Assembly (NCBI RefSeq): GCF_022662015.1
Contig: NZ_JAKMCM010000001.1
Location: 930,001-994,000, forward strand
Length of the DNA: 64,000 nt
Source: Aestuariivivens sediminicola
GTDB taxonomy: Bacteria; Bacteroidota; Bacteroidia; Flavobacteriales; Flavobacteriaceae
Direction: 5' to 3'
Below the pieces are notes generated by a model. That model was not told the DNA's origin, made no database searches, and worked only from the letters and a program-made list of their open reading frames with translations. Positions 27,293 through 36,715 of the stretch are shown one piece after another. A program made the translations under genes and the position numbers. Each line of letters starts with the position of its first letter. Position 1 is the first letter of the stretch.

Positions 27293-28396
27293 TTATGCAA
27301 CTTCAAAAAGTTTTCCGGGCAAAGGTCTAATGACCCCTTTTAATTCCATGTTTAAGAGCACACTACTTACTTTAAAGACTGGCATGTTACACTCTAAAGC
27401 AATACTATCCAATTGCTCCTTTTCTCGATTAATCAGATAGTTATAAATAATTTTTTCATCCGCGTTTAATTCAACAAATAATTGTTTTTGGATGGGTTGC
27501 TTAGTTTGCTCATCCCATTTCCAATTTAAAATATAGGGTACATCTAAAGGGGTCGTTAACATATGTGCCCTTTGATGCTTGATCAAATTATTGCACCCTA
27601 CGCTTTGTGAGTCGGACGGCCTGCCAGGTATGGCAAACACATCCCTATTGTAGGAGTTGGCAATATCAGCGGTAACTAAGCTTCCCCCTTTTTCTGCCGA
27701 TTCTATCACAATAGTGGCTTCACTTAATCCCGCAATAATCCGGTTTCGTTTTAAAAAATTATTTCTGTCGAAAATGGACGTACTCCAAAAATCCGTTAAA
27801 AATCCACCATGTTTTTCAACATCAGATACATATTTTTTATGCGTTTTTGGATAGATTTGATTTAAACCGTGGGCCAAGCAACCTATGGTTTGTAACTCGT
27901 TTTTTATGGCAGCCTTATGGGCAGTAATATCGGTGCCATAGGCAAACCCCGAAACTATTATTGGGTCATATGGTTTTAATGTCTCAATTAATTCCTCACA
28001 AAATGCGACTCCACTTGTCGTAATTTTTCGTGTTCCCACAATACTAATAACCGGATTATGTTTTAAGCTGATATTTCCCTTTTCAAACAGTAAAATAGGG
28101 GCATCAACACAATGTTTCAATCTAAACGGATAAGATTCCTCTTCAAAATAAGACACTTTTATAGCATTGTCTTTAATAAATTTCAACTCATTTTCTGCGG
28201 CTTCTGCATGCCTGGTATTATATAAATCTGAAATCGTATAGTGTCCGACTCCGGGAATCTTGAGAAGACGTTGCTTTTTTTCCTTTAAAACCGCTTCCGG
28301 GGAACCACAAGATGAAATTAAGCGTTTTGCGATAATATCTCCAATATTGGTTACGTGTTGTAAAGTAAGGGCATAGAATAATTCATGGTAGGTCAT
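27293..28396 (-). CDS. dprA: DNA-processing protein DprA
   Basis: The 367-residue protein has an N-terminal helix-hairpin-helix part (about 10-60), the Rossmann-like DprA domain (SIVGTRKITTSG, VSGFAYGTDITAHKAAI, GGSLVTADIANSYNRDVFAIPGRPSD; about 105-280) and a C-terminal winged-helix-like segment (about 305-365). DprA loads RecA on incoming single-stranded DNA in natural transformation. Other competence genes are not in the window. Confidence 0.95.
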   Translation of the reverse strand: MTYHELFYALTLQHVTNIGDIIAKRLISSCGSPEAVLKEKKQRLLKIPGVGHYTISDLYNTRHAEAAENELKFIKDNAIKVSYFEEESYPFRLKHCVDAPILLFEKGNISLKHNPVISIVGTRKITTSGVAFCEELIETLKPYDPIIVSGFAYGTDITAHKAAIKNELQTIGCLAHGLNQIYPKTHKKYVSDVEKHGGFLTDFWSTSIFDRNNFLKRNRIIAGLSEATIVIESAEKGGSLVTADIANSYNRDVFAIPGRPSDSQSVGCNNLIKHQRAHMLTTPLDVPYILNWKWDEQTKQPIQKQLFVELNADEKIIYNYLINREKEQLDSIALECNMPVFKVSSVLLNMELKGVIRPLPGKLFEVA

Positions 28397-28482
28397 AATT
28401 TCAATTTAAGGTGCAAGTAAAGAAATATTTTAAACTGTTGATAAATACTTCTCTTCAAATTTATTCTGTATTCTTAATTTTT

Positions 28483-28490
28483 TAACTTTG
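28483..28490 (+). promoter_or_regulatory. -7 box directly before the SPOR-protein start codon
   Basis: TAACTTTG matches TAnnTTTG exactly and ends 5 nt before the ATG at 28496. If used, the transcript would be leaderless or nearly so. No TTG lies at the expected -33 distance. Confidence 0.4.
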
Positions 28491-28495
28491 TTTTT

Positions 28496-29848
28496 ATGCA
28501 GCTTGAAACCTACATCAGTGATTTACTTTATCGATATGAATGTGTTACGATCCCTAAATTTGGATCGTTTTTATCTCATCGCGTATCTGCAAGTATAGAC
28601 GAATCTTCACACGCTTTTTGGCCACCAAAAAAAATACTGTCGTTCAACGAGCAAATTCAAAAAAATGACGGGCTATTGGCTCATTATATTGCAGATGTAG
28701 AAAAAATTCCTTTCGATCTTGCGAATAAAAAAATAGCAAAACGCGTAAAAATTTTAAAATCATATTTAACGCAAGGAGAAACACTGACATTTAAAAATAT
28801 CGGCGAGATTGTTTTTAATAATGAAGGCAAGATTTTATTTGAGCCAACATATCGTCTCAACTATTTAACCGATGCATTCGGCTTGTCAAATTTTGAGTCA
28901 CAAGCTATTCTTCGCGAAGTTCATAAGGATACAGCAGAAGCTCTTGAACGCGTTATTCCCATTGGAGTGACACCGGAAAAACGCAAATCAAAATCTTATC
29001 TAAAATATGCAGCAGTAGCCGTGATTGCTCTGGCCTTAGGTGGATTTACAGCGTCGAACTATTATGTGAATAAAATTGAAACTCATAATCAATTAGCGCA
29101 GGAGCAAGCCAATGAACAACTTGAAATCAAAATCCAAGAGGCTACTTTTAGTTTAAATCCTATCCCGGCCATTACACTAAATGCTGTAAAGCAAACCGGT
29201 AATTATCACATAGTTGCCGGCGCTTTTCGTATAAAGGAAAATTCTGCTAAAATGGTTCAGCAGCTTAGGAAGCTTGGGTATCCAGCACGATATGTCGGTG
29301 TAAATAAATATGGGTTACACGAGGTTATCTATGCAAGTTATGAAAAAGGCTCTGAAGCTTTAAGTGCGGTTCGTGAAATTAGAAAAACACATAATAAAGA
29401 TGCCTGGATACATATCGATAGAAACCTTGACCAACCTTTATATAAAAATACCTCAGGAGCCATATATCCAGTGAAACCTGAAAAGACAAAGAATATACAA
29501 TTAGGTTCAGAAAACAAATCTGAAGCTAAGGTAATGACATCGAAAGAGGAATTAGACATTAGTAGAAGTCCAAATATTATTCAAATTTTAAAAGGTGTTG
29601 AGGATGTGAATAATGGATTTTATCTGATTTTAGATGCCTTCAAAGATGCTTCTCTAAGAGATCGTTTTATTAAAACCCTTGAATCTGAAGGATATGCAAA
29701 TGTGCGTTTCTTTTTCGATCAAAAAAGCGACTATTTTTTCGTTTATAATGAAACATTTAGTGTGTCCGAATTAGCCTCAAAAGCGTTAAAGTTAAAAGTG
29801 AATAGTCCTAATCGCGAAAAAATGTTTATTGTTAAGGTTGAAAATTAA
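28496..29848 (+). CDS. HU-CCDC81 and SPOR domain membrane protein
   Basis: The 450-residue protein begins with the HU-CCDC81-type domain pair (METYISDLLYRYECVTIPKFGSF-like start, then LTFKNIGEIVFNNEGKILFEP; about 1-125). It has one membrane helix at about 168-186 (YAAVAVIALALGGFTASNYY) and a SPOR domain at about 235-310 (YHIVAGAFRIKENSAKMVQQLRKLGY), which binds denuded glycan strands. A second SPOR-like repeat follows at about 378-450 (NGFYLILDAFKDASLRDRFIKTLESEGYANV). Orientation would put HU-like domains in the cytoplasm and SPOR in the periplasm. Function is unknown. Confidence 0.87.
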   Translation: MQLETYISDLLYRYECVTIPKFGSFLSHRVSASIDESSHAFWPPKKILSFNEQIQKNDGLLAHYIADVEKIPFDLANKKIAKRVKILKSYLTQGETLTFKNIGEIVFNNEGKILFEPTYRLNYLTDAFGLSNFESQAILREVHKDTAEALERVIPIGVTPEKRKSKSYLKYAAVAVIALALGGFTASNYYVNKIETHNQLAQEQANEQLEIKIQEATFSLNPIPAITLNAVKQTGNYHIVAGAFRIKENSAKMVQQLRKLGYPARYVGVNKYGLHEVIYASYEKGSEALSAVREIRKTHNKDAWIHIDRNLDQPLYKNTSGAIYPVKPEKTKNIQLGSENKSEAKVMTSKEELDISRSPNIIQILKGVEDVNNGFYLILDAFKDASLRDRFIKTLESEGYANVRFFFDQKSDYFFVYNETFSVSELASKALKLKVNSPNREKMFIVKVEN

Positions 29849-29921
29849 ACCTCATCATCCAGCAGCCTTTATTAATACAAAATTGCATTCGGTTTTACTT
29901 CTTAAAAACTTAAAAGGATAG

Positions 29922-29929
29922 TACCTTTG
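29922..29929 (+). promoter_or_regulatory. -7 box of the thioesterase gene
   Basis: TACCTTTG is an exact TAnnTTTG match about 24 nt before the ATG at 29953. The -33 region lacks a clear TTG. Confidence 0.45.
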
Positions 29930-29952
29930 CCCCATCTAAATTGTTACCCAAG

Positions 29953-30462
29953 ATGCAAGCAAAAACACCTGAGCAATCTAAGACCATCCTTACAGATATG
30001 GTTTTACCGGGAGAGACCAATCCCTTAAATAATTTATTTGGTGGAGAGTTGTTGGCCCGTATGGATCGTGCGGCCAGTATTGCTGCAAGGAGGCACAGCA
30101 GACGGATTGTGGTCACAGCCTCTGTTAATCATGTTGCCTTTACCAAAGCTGTTCCATTAGGTAGCGTGGTGACGGTTGAAGCCAAAGTATCCCGTGCATT
30201 TAAAACGTCGATGGAAGTATTTATTGATGTTTGGATTGAAGATCGTGAATCCGGTGAACGCACAAAAGCAAACGAAGCTATTTATACCTTTGTGGCCGTT
30301 GACGATACAGGACGTCCCGTAACCGTTCCGGAGGTTACCCCGGAGACCTCCCTGGAGAAAGAACGATTTGCCGCCGCTTTACGCCGGAAACAACTGAGTC
30401 TCTTGTTAGCCGGAAAAATCAAACCAAATGATGCAACTGAATTGAAGGCATTATTCGAGTAA
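29953..30462 (+). CDS. Acyl-CoA thioesterase (hotdog fold, YciA/BFIT-like)
   Basis: The 169-residue protein has a hotdog domain with LPGETNPLNNLFGGELLARMDRAASIAARRHS (about 17-48), including the catalytic-site Asn and Asp region, and VVTASVNHVAFTKAVPLGSVV. It would hydrolyse acyl-CoA to free acid and CoA in the cytoplasm. ATG at 29953 (MQAKTPEQSKT) fits the family; an upstream TTG at 29941 would add four residues. Confidence 0.9.
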   Translation: MQAKTPEQSKTILTDMVLPGETNPLNNLFGGELLARMDRAASIAARRHSRRIVVTASVNHVAFTKAVPLGSVVTVEAKVSRAFKTSMEVFIDVWIEDRESGERTKANEAIYTFVAVDDTGRPVTVPEVTPETSLEKERFAAALRRKQLSLLLAGKIKPNDATELKALFE

Positions 30463-30506
30463 TTATGCTGCTATTATAAGTCTCAACTTGATTAAAGCCG
30501 GAGGAG

Positions 30507-31730
30507 TTACATCTTATAGATCCAGGCGGCAGGATCCTGGGTGTCGCTTTCTTTTGAAACAACAAAACTGAGAACCGATTCATTAGTTGCTCTATTTGTA
30601 GCGACTTCACCTATGACTTGCTTCGTATTAACCTTGTCGCCTTCTTTAACATATACTTTAGATAAGTTTTTATATGTGGTTATATAATTCCCGTGGCGCA
30701 CCATTACCAACGGATTAACATTCTTAAGTGTAATCACACCTATGACTTCCCCGCTAAATACCGTGCGGACCTGGGCCCCCTTTTCTGTAGCTATACGAAC
30801 ACCATTGCTCTTTATGGTAAGCGATCTGTTTATTGGATGCGGTTGATTGCCATAACGCAGTTTCACATACCCTTTCTCAACCGGCCATGGTAATTTCCCT
30901 TTATTGGCAACAAAATTTGAAGCCAGGATTTTTTCTTCAGCAGTTAAAGCAAAGCTCGTAGACGATTCCGATTTTCCTACTCTTTTATTCGAACGGGCTA
31001 TCGCGGCTTTAATTATTTTCTCTATCTCTCGGTCTATACGATCGGCTTCTTGCTGCTTCGCCTTAATTTGTGCCGTATATCTGCTCATATTTTTTTTAAT
31101 AGACTGCATAAGAGATTCATGTTGCTTTTTTGTTGCTTCCAGCGTCCTTTGAGTCACCCTGTTTTCGGATATAAGACGCTCCTTTTCCTCTCTTTGTTTT
31201 AATAAATCTTGATTTGTGTTTTGCAGTTCTACGGTCTTGGCTTTAATAGTTTCTCCCTGTTGTTTTTGATGATTGGCATACTGTTTAATATACTGTAATC
31301 GTTTATAGGCTTGCTTGAAGTCGGTTGAAGACAGCAAAAACATGACCTTACTTTGCTTATTTTTACTTTTATAGGACTTCACGACCATTGCAGCATAATC
31401 CTCTTTTAATTGCTTTAATTCCGCTCTTAGGGATGTAATCTTCTTTTGATTGGCATTAATTTCACGAGTTAAATAGTTTGCCTGCTGGTTGGTAATCTTA
31501 ATAAGGTTGTTGAGCACCGTAATTTTATAATTGAAGTCTTCTATCAGTGATAATTCTGATTGGGCTTTAGATTTCGTTTCGGCTTGTAGTTCACTGATCT
31601 TTTGAATTTCCCTCCTTAATTCTTGTCGACGAGTTTCCAATTCTTGTTTCCTGTTTTGGGAAAACGCAAATGTTGATAGAATTAACGCAGCAAATACTAT
31701 AATTCTAAAGATGTCCCTATTGCTCGTCAT
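30507..31730 (-). CDS. EnvC-like murein hydrolase activator (degenerate LytM)
   Basis: The 407-residue exported protein has a signal peptide (about 1-25, ending FAFSQ), long coiled coils (about 26-110 and 150-250) and a C-terminal LytM/M23 domain (about 290-405). The zinc ligands of active M23 enzymes are not in place: the H-x3-D position reads SNGVRIAT and the H-x-H site reads YKNL. As in EnvC, it is therefore probably an activator of an amidase, not an enzyme. It overlaps the DUF4292 gene by 1 nt. Confidence 0.88.
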   Translation of the reverse strand: MTSNRDIFRIIVFAALILSTFAFSQNRKQELETRRQELRREIQKISELQAETKSKAQSELSLIEDFNYKITVLNNLIKITNQQANYLTREINANQKKITSLRAELKQLKEDYAAMVVKSYKSKNKQSKVMFLLSSTDFKQAYKRLQYIKQYANHQKQQGETIKAKTVELQNTNQDLLKQREEKERLISENRVTQRTLEATKKQHESLMQSIKKNMSRYTAQIKAKQQEADRIDREIEKIIKAAIARSNKRVGKSESSTSFALTAEEKILASNFVANKGKLPWPVEKGYVKLRYGNQPHPINRSLTIKSNGVRIATEKGAQVRTVFSGEVIGVITLKNVNPLVMVRHGNYITTYKNLSKVYVKEGDKVNTKQVIGEVATNRATNESVLSFVVSKESDTQDPAAWIYKM

Positions 31731-32515
31731 TACAATTTAATTTCATCATAACCCGACGGTATCTTAAACGGAAATCTTAAGTCGGCATTCAATGAGACTC
31801 CCCTGTATTCCAATCCCACTTTTAATTCCTCATCTTCTTCAAGGGCAATCACTTTGATTCGTTCCGGAAGGGTTTGCTTATTCACTTCCTGATATTGTAA
31901 ATAATCAATTTGCAAATGTCTGGACAGATAAGGCTGGGTTAACTGCTGTGATTCAATTTTAAAATACGATGGATTAAGTAAGTAAAATATTTCAATGATC
32001 TCCTGTTGGCGTCTCGGTTGCAGCACGTATTTATTCTCATGGATAAATGACTTATAAGAATCGTCTTTAAGATTATAAAGTGCCTCTCCCAACAACAAAT
32101 TCTGCACTTTGCTAAAGTCCAGTTCTGTTCCCAAAACCTCACTTAGATAAGTGTATCCTCCATCAAAATAAGTTCTATCTAATTTATTATAAAAACGAAC
32201 CCTATCCGGTGTTATTAAAGCCTTTACAACTGATATTGGCGTCGAGGTTAATAAAATCTGTTTGTCCTTTTCCATTCGTAAATTAATCGTATACGCTTTA
32301 GAGGATTTACCATCATCCATATCTATTTTAATTCGAGTAGATAAGGTTTTAAAATCCGGCGATCTTTTAAGATTCTCTCGTATAACCTGCTTGGTAGATA
32401 AATTCAAATTGGCTTCTCCCGATCCTAAACTCCTTGAGGATTTACAGTTGAAAGTCCAGATGGCCAGAAGGGTGAATACAATATATTTAAACTTTTTGAT
32501 GATGTCCTTATTCAT
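31730..32515 (-). CDS. DUF4292 lipoprotein (LolB-like fold)
   Basis: The 261-residue protein has a lipoprotein signal (YIVFTLLAIWTFNC, Cys about 24). The sequence has the beta-rich pattern of DUF4292, a Bacteroidota family that resembles the LolA/LolB lipoprotein carriers (TRIKIDMDDGKSSKAYTINLRMEKDKQILLTSTPI, then DRVRFYNKLDRTYF). A role in lipoprotein or lipid transfer is only an inference from fold. It is sandwiched between the EnvC-like and TPR genes with 1- and 8-nt overlaps. Confidence 0.8.
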   Translation of the reverse strand: MNKDIIKKFKYIVFTLLAIWTFNCKSSRSLGSGEANLNLSTKQVIRENLKRSPDFKTLSTRIKIDMDDGKSSKAYTINLRMEKDKQILLTSTPISVVKALITPDRVRFYNKLDRTYFDGGYTYLSEVLGTELDFSKVQNLLLGEALYNLKDDSYKSFIHENKYVLQPRRQQEIIEIFYLLNPSYFKIESQQLTQPYLSRHLQIDYLQYQEVNKQTLPERIKVIALEEDEELKVGLEYRGVSLNADLRFPFKIPSGYDEIKL

Positions 32516-33872
32516 TGGGGTTTTGTAATAGTTTTATCTTATCAGTAAACGATTTTGCCTTGTCTAAATTGTTTATTGCTTTATAAGCACCTGCTAATTG
32601 GATGTAAAAATCGATTTCCATTTTAGAATCGTCAATGATGTAATCCAGACCCTCTTCCAAAACATCAATAGCCTCATTTGGTTTATTCAGCGATCCCAGT
32701 GCAACGCCATTAATTAAATAAATTAGGGGTTGAGACGGGTATTTTAGAAGCGCTTCGGCACTTTGTTGCAGGACTTGTTCAAACTGCTTTAAATCCAATT
32801 TCAATAACAATACATTCTGTAAAACAGAATATGTATTCTCATCCAACCTTAAAACAGATTCAAAATAGCGCAGTGCTCTTTCCTTATCCCCTTTCGACAA
32901 ATAATACTGTCCTAATTCTTCCAGGGTTTTTTTATCGTTCTGACTTTCTGCCAAGGTTGTCGCCTCAACCAAATCGGTTTCGTATTCCGGGTTATTGTTT
33001 ACAAAACTTACAAAATCAGATAACACTTTTAATTTCGCGTCAGGCTTAACTTGATTACTTTTCAAGACGATCTTCATTGATTCTATCGCCAAATCCGGCT
33101 CATTAGCATCTAAATAAAACTTGTATAAGGCCAAATGCACCAGTTGTGAATTCGGATTAATCTGTAACAGTTCCTTTGCGGTTTCAAAAGCCTTATCCTT
33201 TTGGTTGTTTTCACTGTAGCGATAAATCAGGGCCAAATAATTTGATTCCTTTCCAGGATCATCATCAACACGCTGTTCAAGGTTTTCAATTTGATCTTTT
33301 TTACGTCCAGTGGCCTTGTAAACCTGATTCCTTAAAACATCACGACTTTCAGAAATGCCATGTGCTTTATCAAGTTCATCCAAAAGCTCCAGAGCATCAT
33401 CATAATTTTTTGTTCTTACATACAGTGCTGCCAAATCTTCCTTGTAATCCGGATGGTATTCAACTAGCTGTTTAATGGCTTTAATGGCCTTGTCTAAATC
33501 ATTTTGAGCCACATAAAATCCATACAATTCATCTAAATACCATTCGTTATCAGGATCTTTTTTAACCGCTTTGTTAAATGACGCTTCTGCAGCTCCAAAA
33601 TTCTTGAGTTTGTTGTAGTTCTTTCCAAGTTCGAAATATAAAACCGCCGGCTCATCATTTAATTCAATACACTTTAAAAGAGCTTCAATCGATCGGTCAT
33701 AATTCTCAATCCCTTTTTGCTTTAGGGCCTCATAAAAATATTCCTGAAATTGATCCTCTACGTTACCCAGATCATCATCTGGCGTTTTGTTGAAATCGAC
33801 CTGGGCATAACTCAATTGCGAAATACAGAGTATTCCAAAAAGAAAATTGAATATGTTAGCGTTATAGTTCAT
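32508..33872 (-). CDS. Periplasmic tetratricopeptide-repeat protein
   Basis: Translation from ATG at 33872 gives 454 residues starting with a signal peptide (MNYNANIFNFLFGILCISQLSYAQ); an ATG at 33887 is also possible. Many TPR-like units follow, such as AVLYFELGKNYNKLKNFGAAEASFNKAVKKDPDN and ALRYFESVLRLDEN. TPR proteins scaffold complexes; no partner is evident. It is the first gene of a run of three overlapping envelope genes (TPR, DUF4292, EnvC-like). Confidence 0.85.
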   Translation of the reverse strand: MNYNANIFNFLFGILCISQLSYAQVDFNKTPDDDLGNVEDQFQEYFYEALKQKGIENYDRSIEALLKCIELNDEPAVLYFELGKNYNKLKNFGAAEASFNKAVKKDPDNEWYLDELYGFYVAQNDLDKAIKAIKQLVEYHPDYKEDLAALYVRTKNYDDALELLDELDKAHGISESRDVLRNQVYKATGRKKDQIENLEQRVDDDPGKESNYLALIYRYSENNQKDKAFETAKELLQINPNSQLVHLALYKFYLDANEPDLAIESMKIVLKSNQVKPDAKLKVLSDFVSFVNNNPEYETDLVEATTLAESQNDKKTLEELGQYYLSKGDKERALRYFESVLRLDENTYSVLQNVLLLKLDLKQFEQVLQQSAEALLKYPSQPLIYLINGVALGSLNKPNEAIDVLEEGLDYIIDDSKMEIDFYIQLAGAYKAINNLDKAKSFTDKIKLLQNPNE

Positions 33873-33922
33873 TGTAACATAGGACATCCTTGGGTATATT
33901 CTGATAAAATGGATTTCAAATA

Positions 33923-34051
33923 TTATTCCAAAACAGAATAATCTCCAAAACTAACGGCCAAATAATCACCATTGTAAGTAACGTAATTACCAGTCATTGC
34001 ATTGTCTAATTTAGCGTTTTTAAACTGTATATAGGATATCTCCCTTATCAA
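33923..34051 (-). pseudogene. Possible gene remnant or 42-residue ORF
   Basis: Between dut and the TPR gene, a minus-strand frame from TTG at 34051 to the stop at 33923 contains KLDNAMTGNYVTYNGDYL and then AVSFGDYSVLE, which looks like real protein. Just upstream, in other frames, short protein-like stretches FLWRTNEVMPYVD and MLIDKGDILYTV end in stops. This is what a frameshifted remnant would show, but a small intact gene is also possible. No family is recognised. Confidence 0.35.
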
Positions 34052-34105
34052 TCAACATAAGGCATCACCTCGTTGGTTCGCCAAAGGAAATTAGAATATT
34101 GACTT

Positions 34106-34540
34106 TTATTTTATTCCGGTGCTTCCAAAACCACCTTCTCCCCTTGAAGTTTCCGTTAATTCATCTACTTCCACCCACTCAGTCCGTTCATGCCTGGCTA
34201 TGACCAGCTGGGCAATGCGTTCGCCATTTTGTACGATAAAATCTTCATGAGATAAATTCACCAAAATAACTCCTATTTCTCCCCTGTAATCAGCATCTAT
34301 AGTTCCGGGAGCATTTAATACCGTAATCCCTTTTTTAGCCGCTAGTCCACTTCGAGGACGTACCTGAGCTTCATAACCTAATGGCAATTCTATGAATAGA
34401 CCTGTTCCGACAATGCTCCTTTCCAGAGGTTTTAAGGTTCTGGATTCGGTTAAATTTGCTCTTAAATCCATTCCTGCTGAAGCACCTGTTTCGTAGTGCG
34501 GTAAGTCATGTCTGGATTTATTAATTATTTTAATAGTCAT
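34106..34540 (-). CDS. dut: Deoxyuridine 5'-triphosphate nucleotidohydrolase
   Basis: The 144-residue trimeric dUTPase hydrolyses dUTP to dUMP and pyrophosphate, keeping uracil out of DNA. The motifs are GMDLRANL (I), [11 protein letters not shown] (II), [11 protein letters not shown] (III, with the catalytic Asp), ERIAQLV (IV) and [10 protein letters not shown] (V). It overlaps the flippase gene by 4 nt. Confidence 0.97.
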   Translation of the reverse strand: MTIKIINKSRHDLPHYETGASAGMDLRANLTESRTLKPLERSIVGTGLFIELPLGYEAQVRPRSGLAAKKGITVLNAPGTIDADYRGEIGVILVNLSHEDFIVQNGERIAQLVIARHERTEWVEVDELTETSRGEGGFGSTGIK

Positions 34541-36009
34541 TCCTGTTTCTTTAACAATAGGTTAATCTGGCTTTTTTCCATTACAAATACAAATCCCAAA
34601 AATACAACTAACATCGAGATTCCAATAATATAATTTGTTCTAAATTGGTAGAATGATAATAAAGACAACCCAATGGACAGTCCTAAATATCCTAATATTT
34701 TTTTTAAATTATACGGTATAGGATAATATTTCTTTCCGAAATAGTAAGATAGTCCCATCATCGTTGCATAGGCACATAGGGTGGCGACTGCAGAGGCCTT
34801 ATAACTGAAGGTTTTGATAAATAAGATGTTAATAATTAGTGTTATAAGGGCTCCAACGATAGAGATTAACGCTCCAAACTTTGTTCTGTCTGTAATTTTA
34901 TACCATACCGAGAGACTGTGATAAATCCCCAAACAAAAGTTCGCGATTAATATTATGGGAACGACCCACATGGCTTCCCAATAGGATTCACTTCTTACAA
35001 TAAATGGTTTTAGGATATCTACAAATACAATTACTGTTAGCATAATAACAGAACCAAAAGCAACAAAGAATTCTAGAATTTTGGCATAATTTCTTTGGGG
35101 GTTTCTGCTCTTGGCATGACTGAAAAAGAACGGTTCTATACCCAATCTATAGGCCGTTGCAAATAGTGTCATAAAAACGGCTATCTTGTAACAGGCGGAG
35201 TACATCCCTATCTGGTTTTCTGCAATGTCCGCAGGCAATAGTTCTTTTAAAAGAATCCTATCAAATGTCTCATTTACAGAGAAGGCAATACCCGCAATTA
35301 AAACCGGAAAAGCATAGGCTACCATTTTTTTCCATACTAATTTATTGAACCTATATTTCACCTTAACATAAAATGAAAACATGACTAACAATGTCACTGC
35401 ACTTGCTATTAGGTTAGCAATGAAGATGTAACTGACTTCAAAATCTGGCACATAAATAACGTCGAATAAGGAATCTTCTGAAGCCAATCTTTTAAGCCCC
35501 AATAAAAAGAAAATATTCAGCCCTAAATTGATAATGACATTGGCTATTTTAATGACTGCATATCGCATAGGCCGCTCTGTAGCACGCAACCAGGCAAAGG
35601 GAATAACCACCAGGGCATCCAATAACAAAATCCATATAACCAGGACGATGTACTTCACATCAATGTCAATTAACCCAGCTATCTGATCTTGAAAAAATAA
35701 GGCGATTAAGAAAAATCCCAAAGAGGATAACACTAACGAAATAGTGGAAGTCCCTAAAACTGCATCTTTGTTTTGTTCCTTATTGAAGAACCTAAAAAAT
35801 GCGGTTTCCATGCCATAGGCCAATAACACGTTGAACAAAACAAAATAGGAGAAAATAACCGATACTTTACCGTATTCAGCTACTGAGGACAATACCCCTT
35901 CCGTAGTGTAAAGCGGCACGAGCAAAAAACTCAACATACGCGGAAGGACCGTTGCTATGCCATATATAAAAGTTTGCTTAAAAAGCGTTTTAAGTGCGCC
36001 CAAGGACAT
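34537..36009 (-). CDS. Polysaccharide flippase / biosynthesis membrane protein (Wzx-like)
   Basis: The 490-residue protein has about 12-14 hydrophobic segments and the N-terminal pattern [30 protein letters not shown] of the oligosaccharide-flippase branch of the MOP superfamily. It would move undecaprenyl-linked glycans across the inner membrane. The lone position beside dut, as seen in other Flavobacteriaceae, leaves its glycan unknown; the sugar locus at 54-64 kb is distant. Confidence 0.86.
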   Translation of the reverse strand: MSLGALKTLFKQTFIYGIATVLPRMLSFLLVPLYTTEGVLSSVAEYGKVSVIFSYFVLFNVLLAYGMETAFFRFFNKEQNKDAVLGTSTISLVLSSLGFFLIALFFQDQIAGLIDIDVKYIVLVIWILLLDALVVIPFAWLRATERPMRYAVIKIANVIINLGLNIFFLLGLKRLASEDSLFDVIYVPDFEVSYIFIANLIASAVTLLVMFSFYVKVKYRFNKLVWKKMVAYAFPVLIAGIAFSVNETFDRILLKELLPADIAENQIGMYSACYKIAVFMTLFATAYRLGIEPFFFSHAKSRNPQRNYAKILEFFVAFGSVIMLTVIVFVDILKPFIVRSESYWEAMWVVPIILIANFCLGIYHSLSVWYKITDRTKFGALISIVGALITLIINILFIKTFSYKASAVATLCAYATMMGLSYYFGKKYYPIPYNLKKILGYLGLSIGLSLLSFYQFRTNYIIGISMLVVFLGFVFVMEKSQINLLLKKQE

Positions 36010-36051
36010 GAGGTTTATATGGCTAAAAATACAGTTTTAGCCAATGCAAAC

Positions 36052-36059
36052 CAAAGATA
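36052..36059 (-). promoter_or_regulatory. -7 box of the flippase-dut operon
   Basis: On the minus strand TATCTTTG is an exact TAnnTTTG match about 45 nt before the flippase ATG at 36009. The -33 TTG is not clear. It lies in the short gap after the neighbouring lipoprotein gene. Confidence 0.45.
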
Positions 36060-36061
36060 AG

Positions 36062-36571
36062 TTAGTGCTTCTGTTGCGGCCTAACAGGATAATAGATCGG
36101 GGCCTTCTTTATAATTCCGGTAATTTTGAAGTATTCCCTTTTGCGTCCATCCTTATAACTGATAACGCATTCATCATCCTTAAGCTCAAAAGGGATATGG
36201 GTCCCAATTCGAGGCAGCTTATTCCCATATTCAGCATATGGCTCATTGCTCATAATGATGTCGGGTTTACTATTTTGTCGCCGCTCAAATCTTGCCAGAA
36301 AAAGGAGTGGATTCACCTGTTCCAGGATCTTTCTTTGACCTTTAAAATACACACTGTCCAAAACAATGTTATTTGGCAATTGCTTTAAATGAATGTATAG
36401 ATTCGTACCGGACTCTGAATCTTTCTCACCGCCTACCCAGCTTTGAGAATATACTTCTTTAAAATTTACATCAAATGAATCCTGAATTTTATAAGAGGAG
36501 GCGCAATGCGTAAAGCAACCTGTTATAACGGTTAATAATCCTATAAAAAAGATCCTATTTCGAAATCCCAT
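36062..36571 (-). CDS. Hypothetical lipoprotein
   Basis: From ATG at 36571 the product is 169 residues with a lipoprotein signal (MGFRNRIFFIGLLTVITGC); an ATG at 36589 would add six residues. The mature part is beta-rich (GTNLYIHLKQLPNNIVLDSVYFKGQ) and ends with a basic tail. No function is recognised. The terminator at 36627-36667 separates it from the ATP synthase genes. Confidence 0.72.
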   Translation of the reverse strand: MGFRNRIFFIGLLTVITGCFTHCASSYKIQDSFDVNFKEVYSQSWVGGEKDSESGTNLYIHLKQLPNNIVLDSVYFKGQRKILEQVNPLLFLARFERRQNSKPDIIMSNEPYAEYGNKLPRIGTHIPFELKDDECVISYKDGRKREYFKITGIIKKAPIYYPVRPQQKH

Positions 36572-36626
36572 ATTATTTTCTTGATTCATTTTAAATATAT
36601 GAAATCAAATAGTGTTCCATAAAAAA

Positions 36627-36667
36627 AACCTCAGCTATCTAAACCATATATTTAGATAGGTGAGGTT
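36627..36667 (-). terminator. Terminator of the ATP synthase operon
   Basis: AACCTCA-g-CTATCTAAA (36627-36643) pairs with TTTAGATAG-g-TGAGGTT (36651-36667), a 16-bp stem with one internal mismatch and a 7-nt loop. On the minus strand it runs into eight T residues. It lies about 50 nt after the atpG stop. Confidence 0.9.
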
Positions 36668-36715
36668 AAAAATTAGATTCTAAAAAGATGCTAAACGCCT
36701 TCGGCTCTATAAGAT

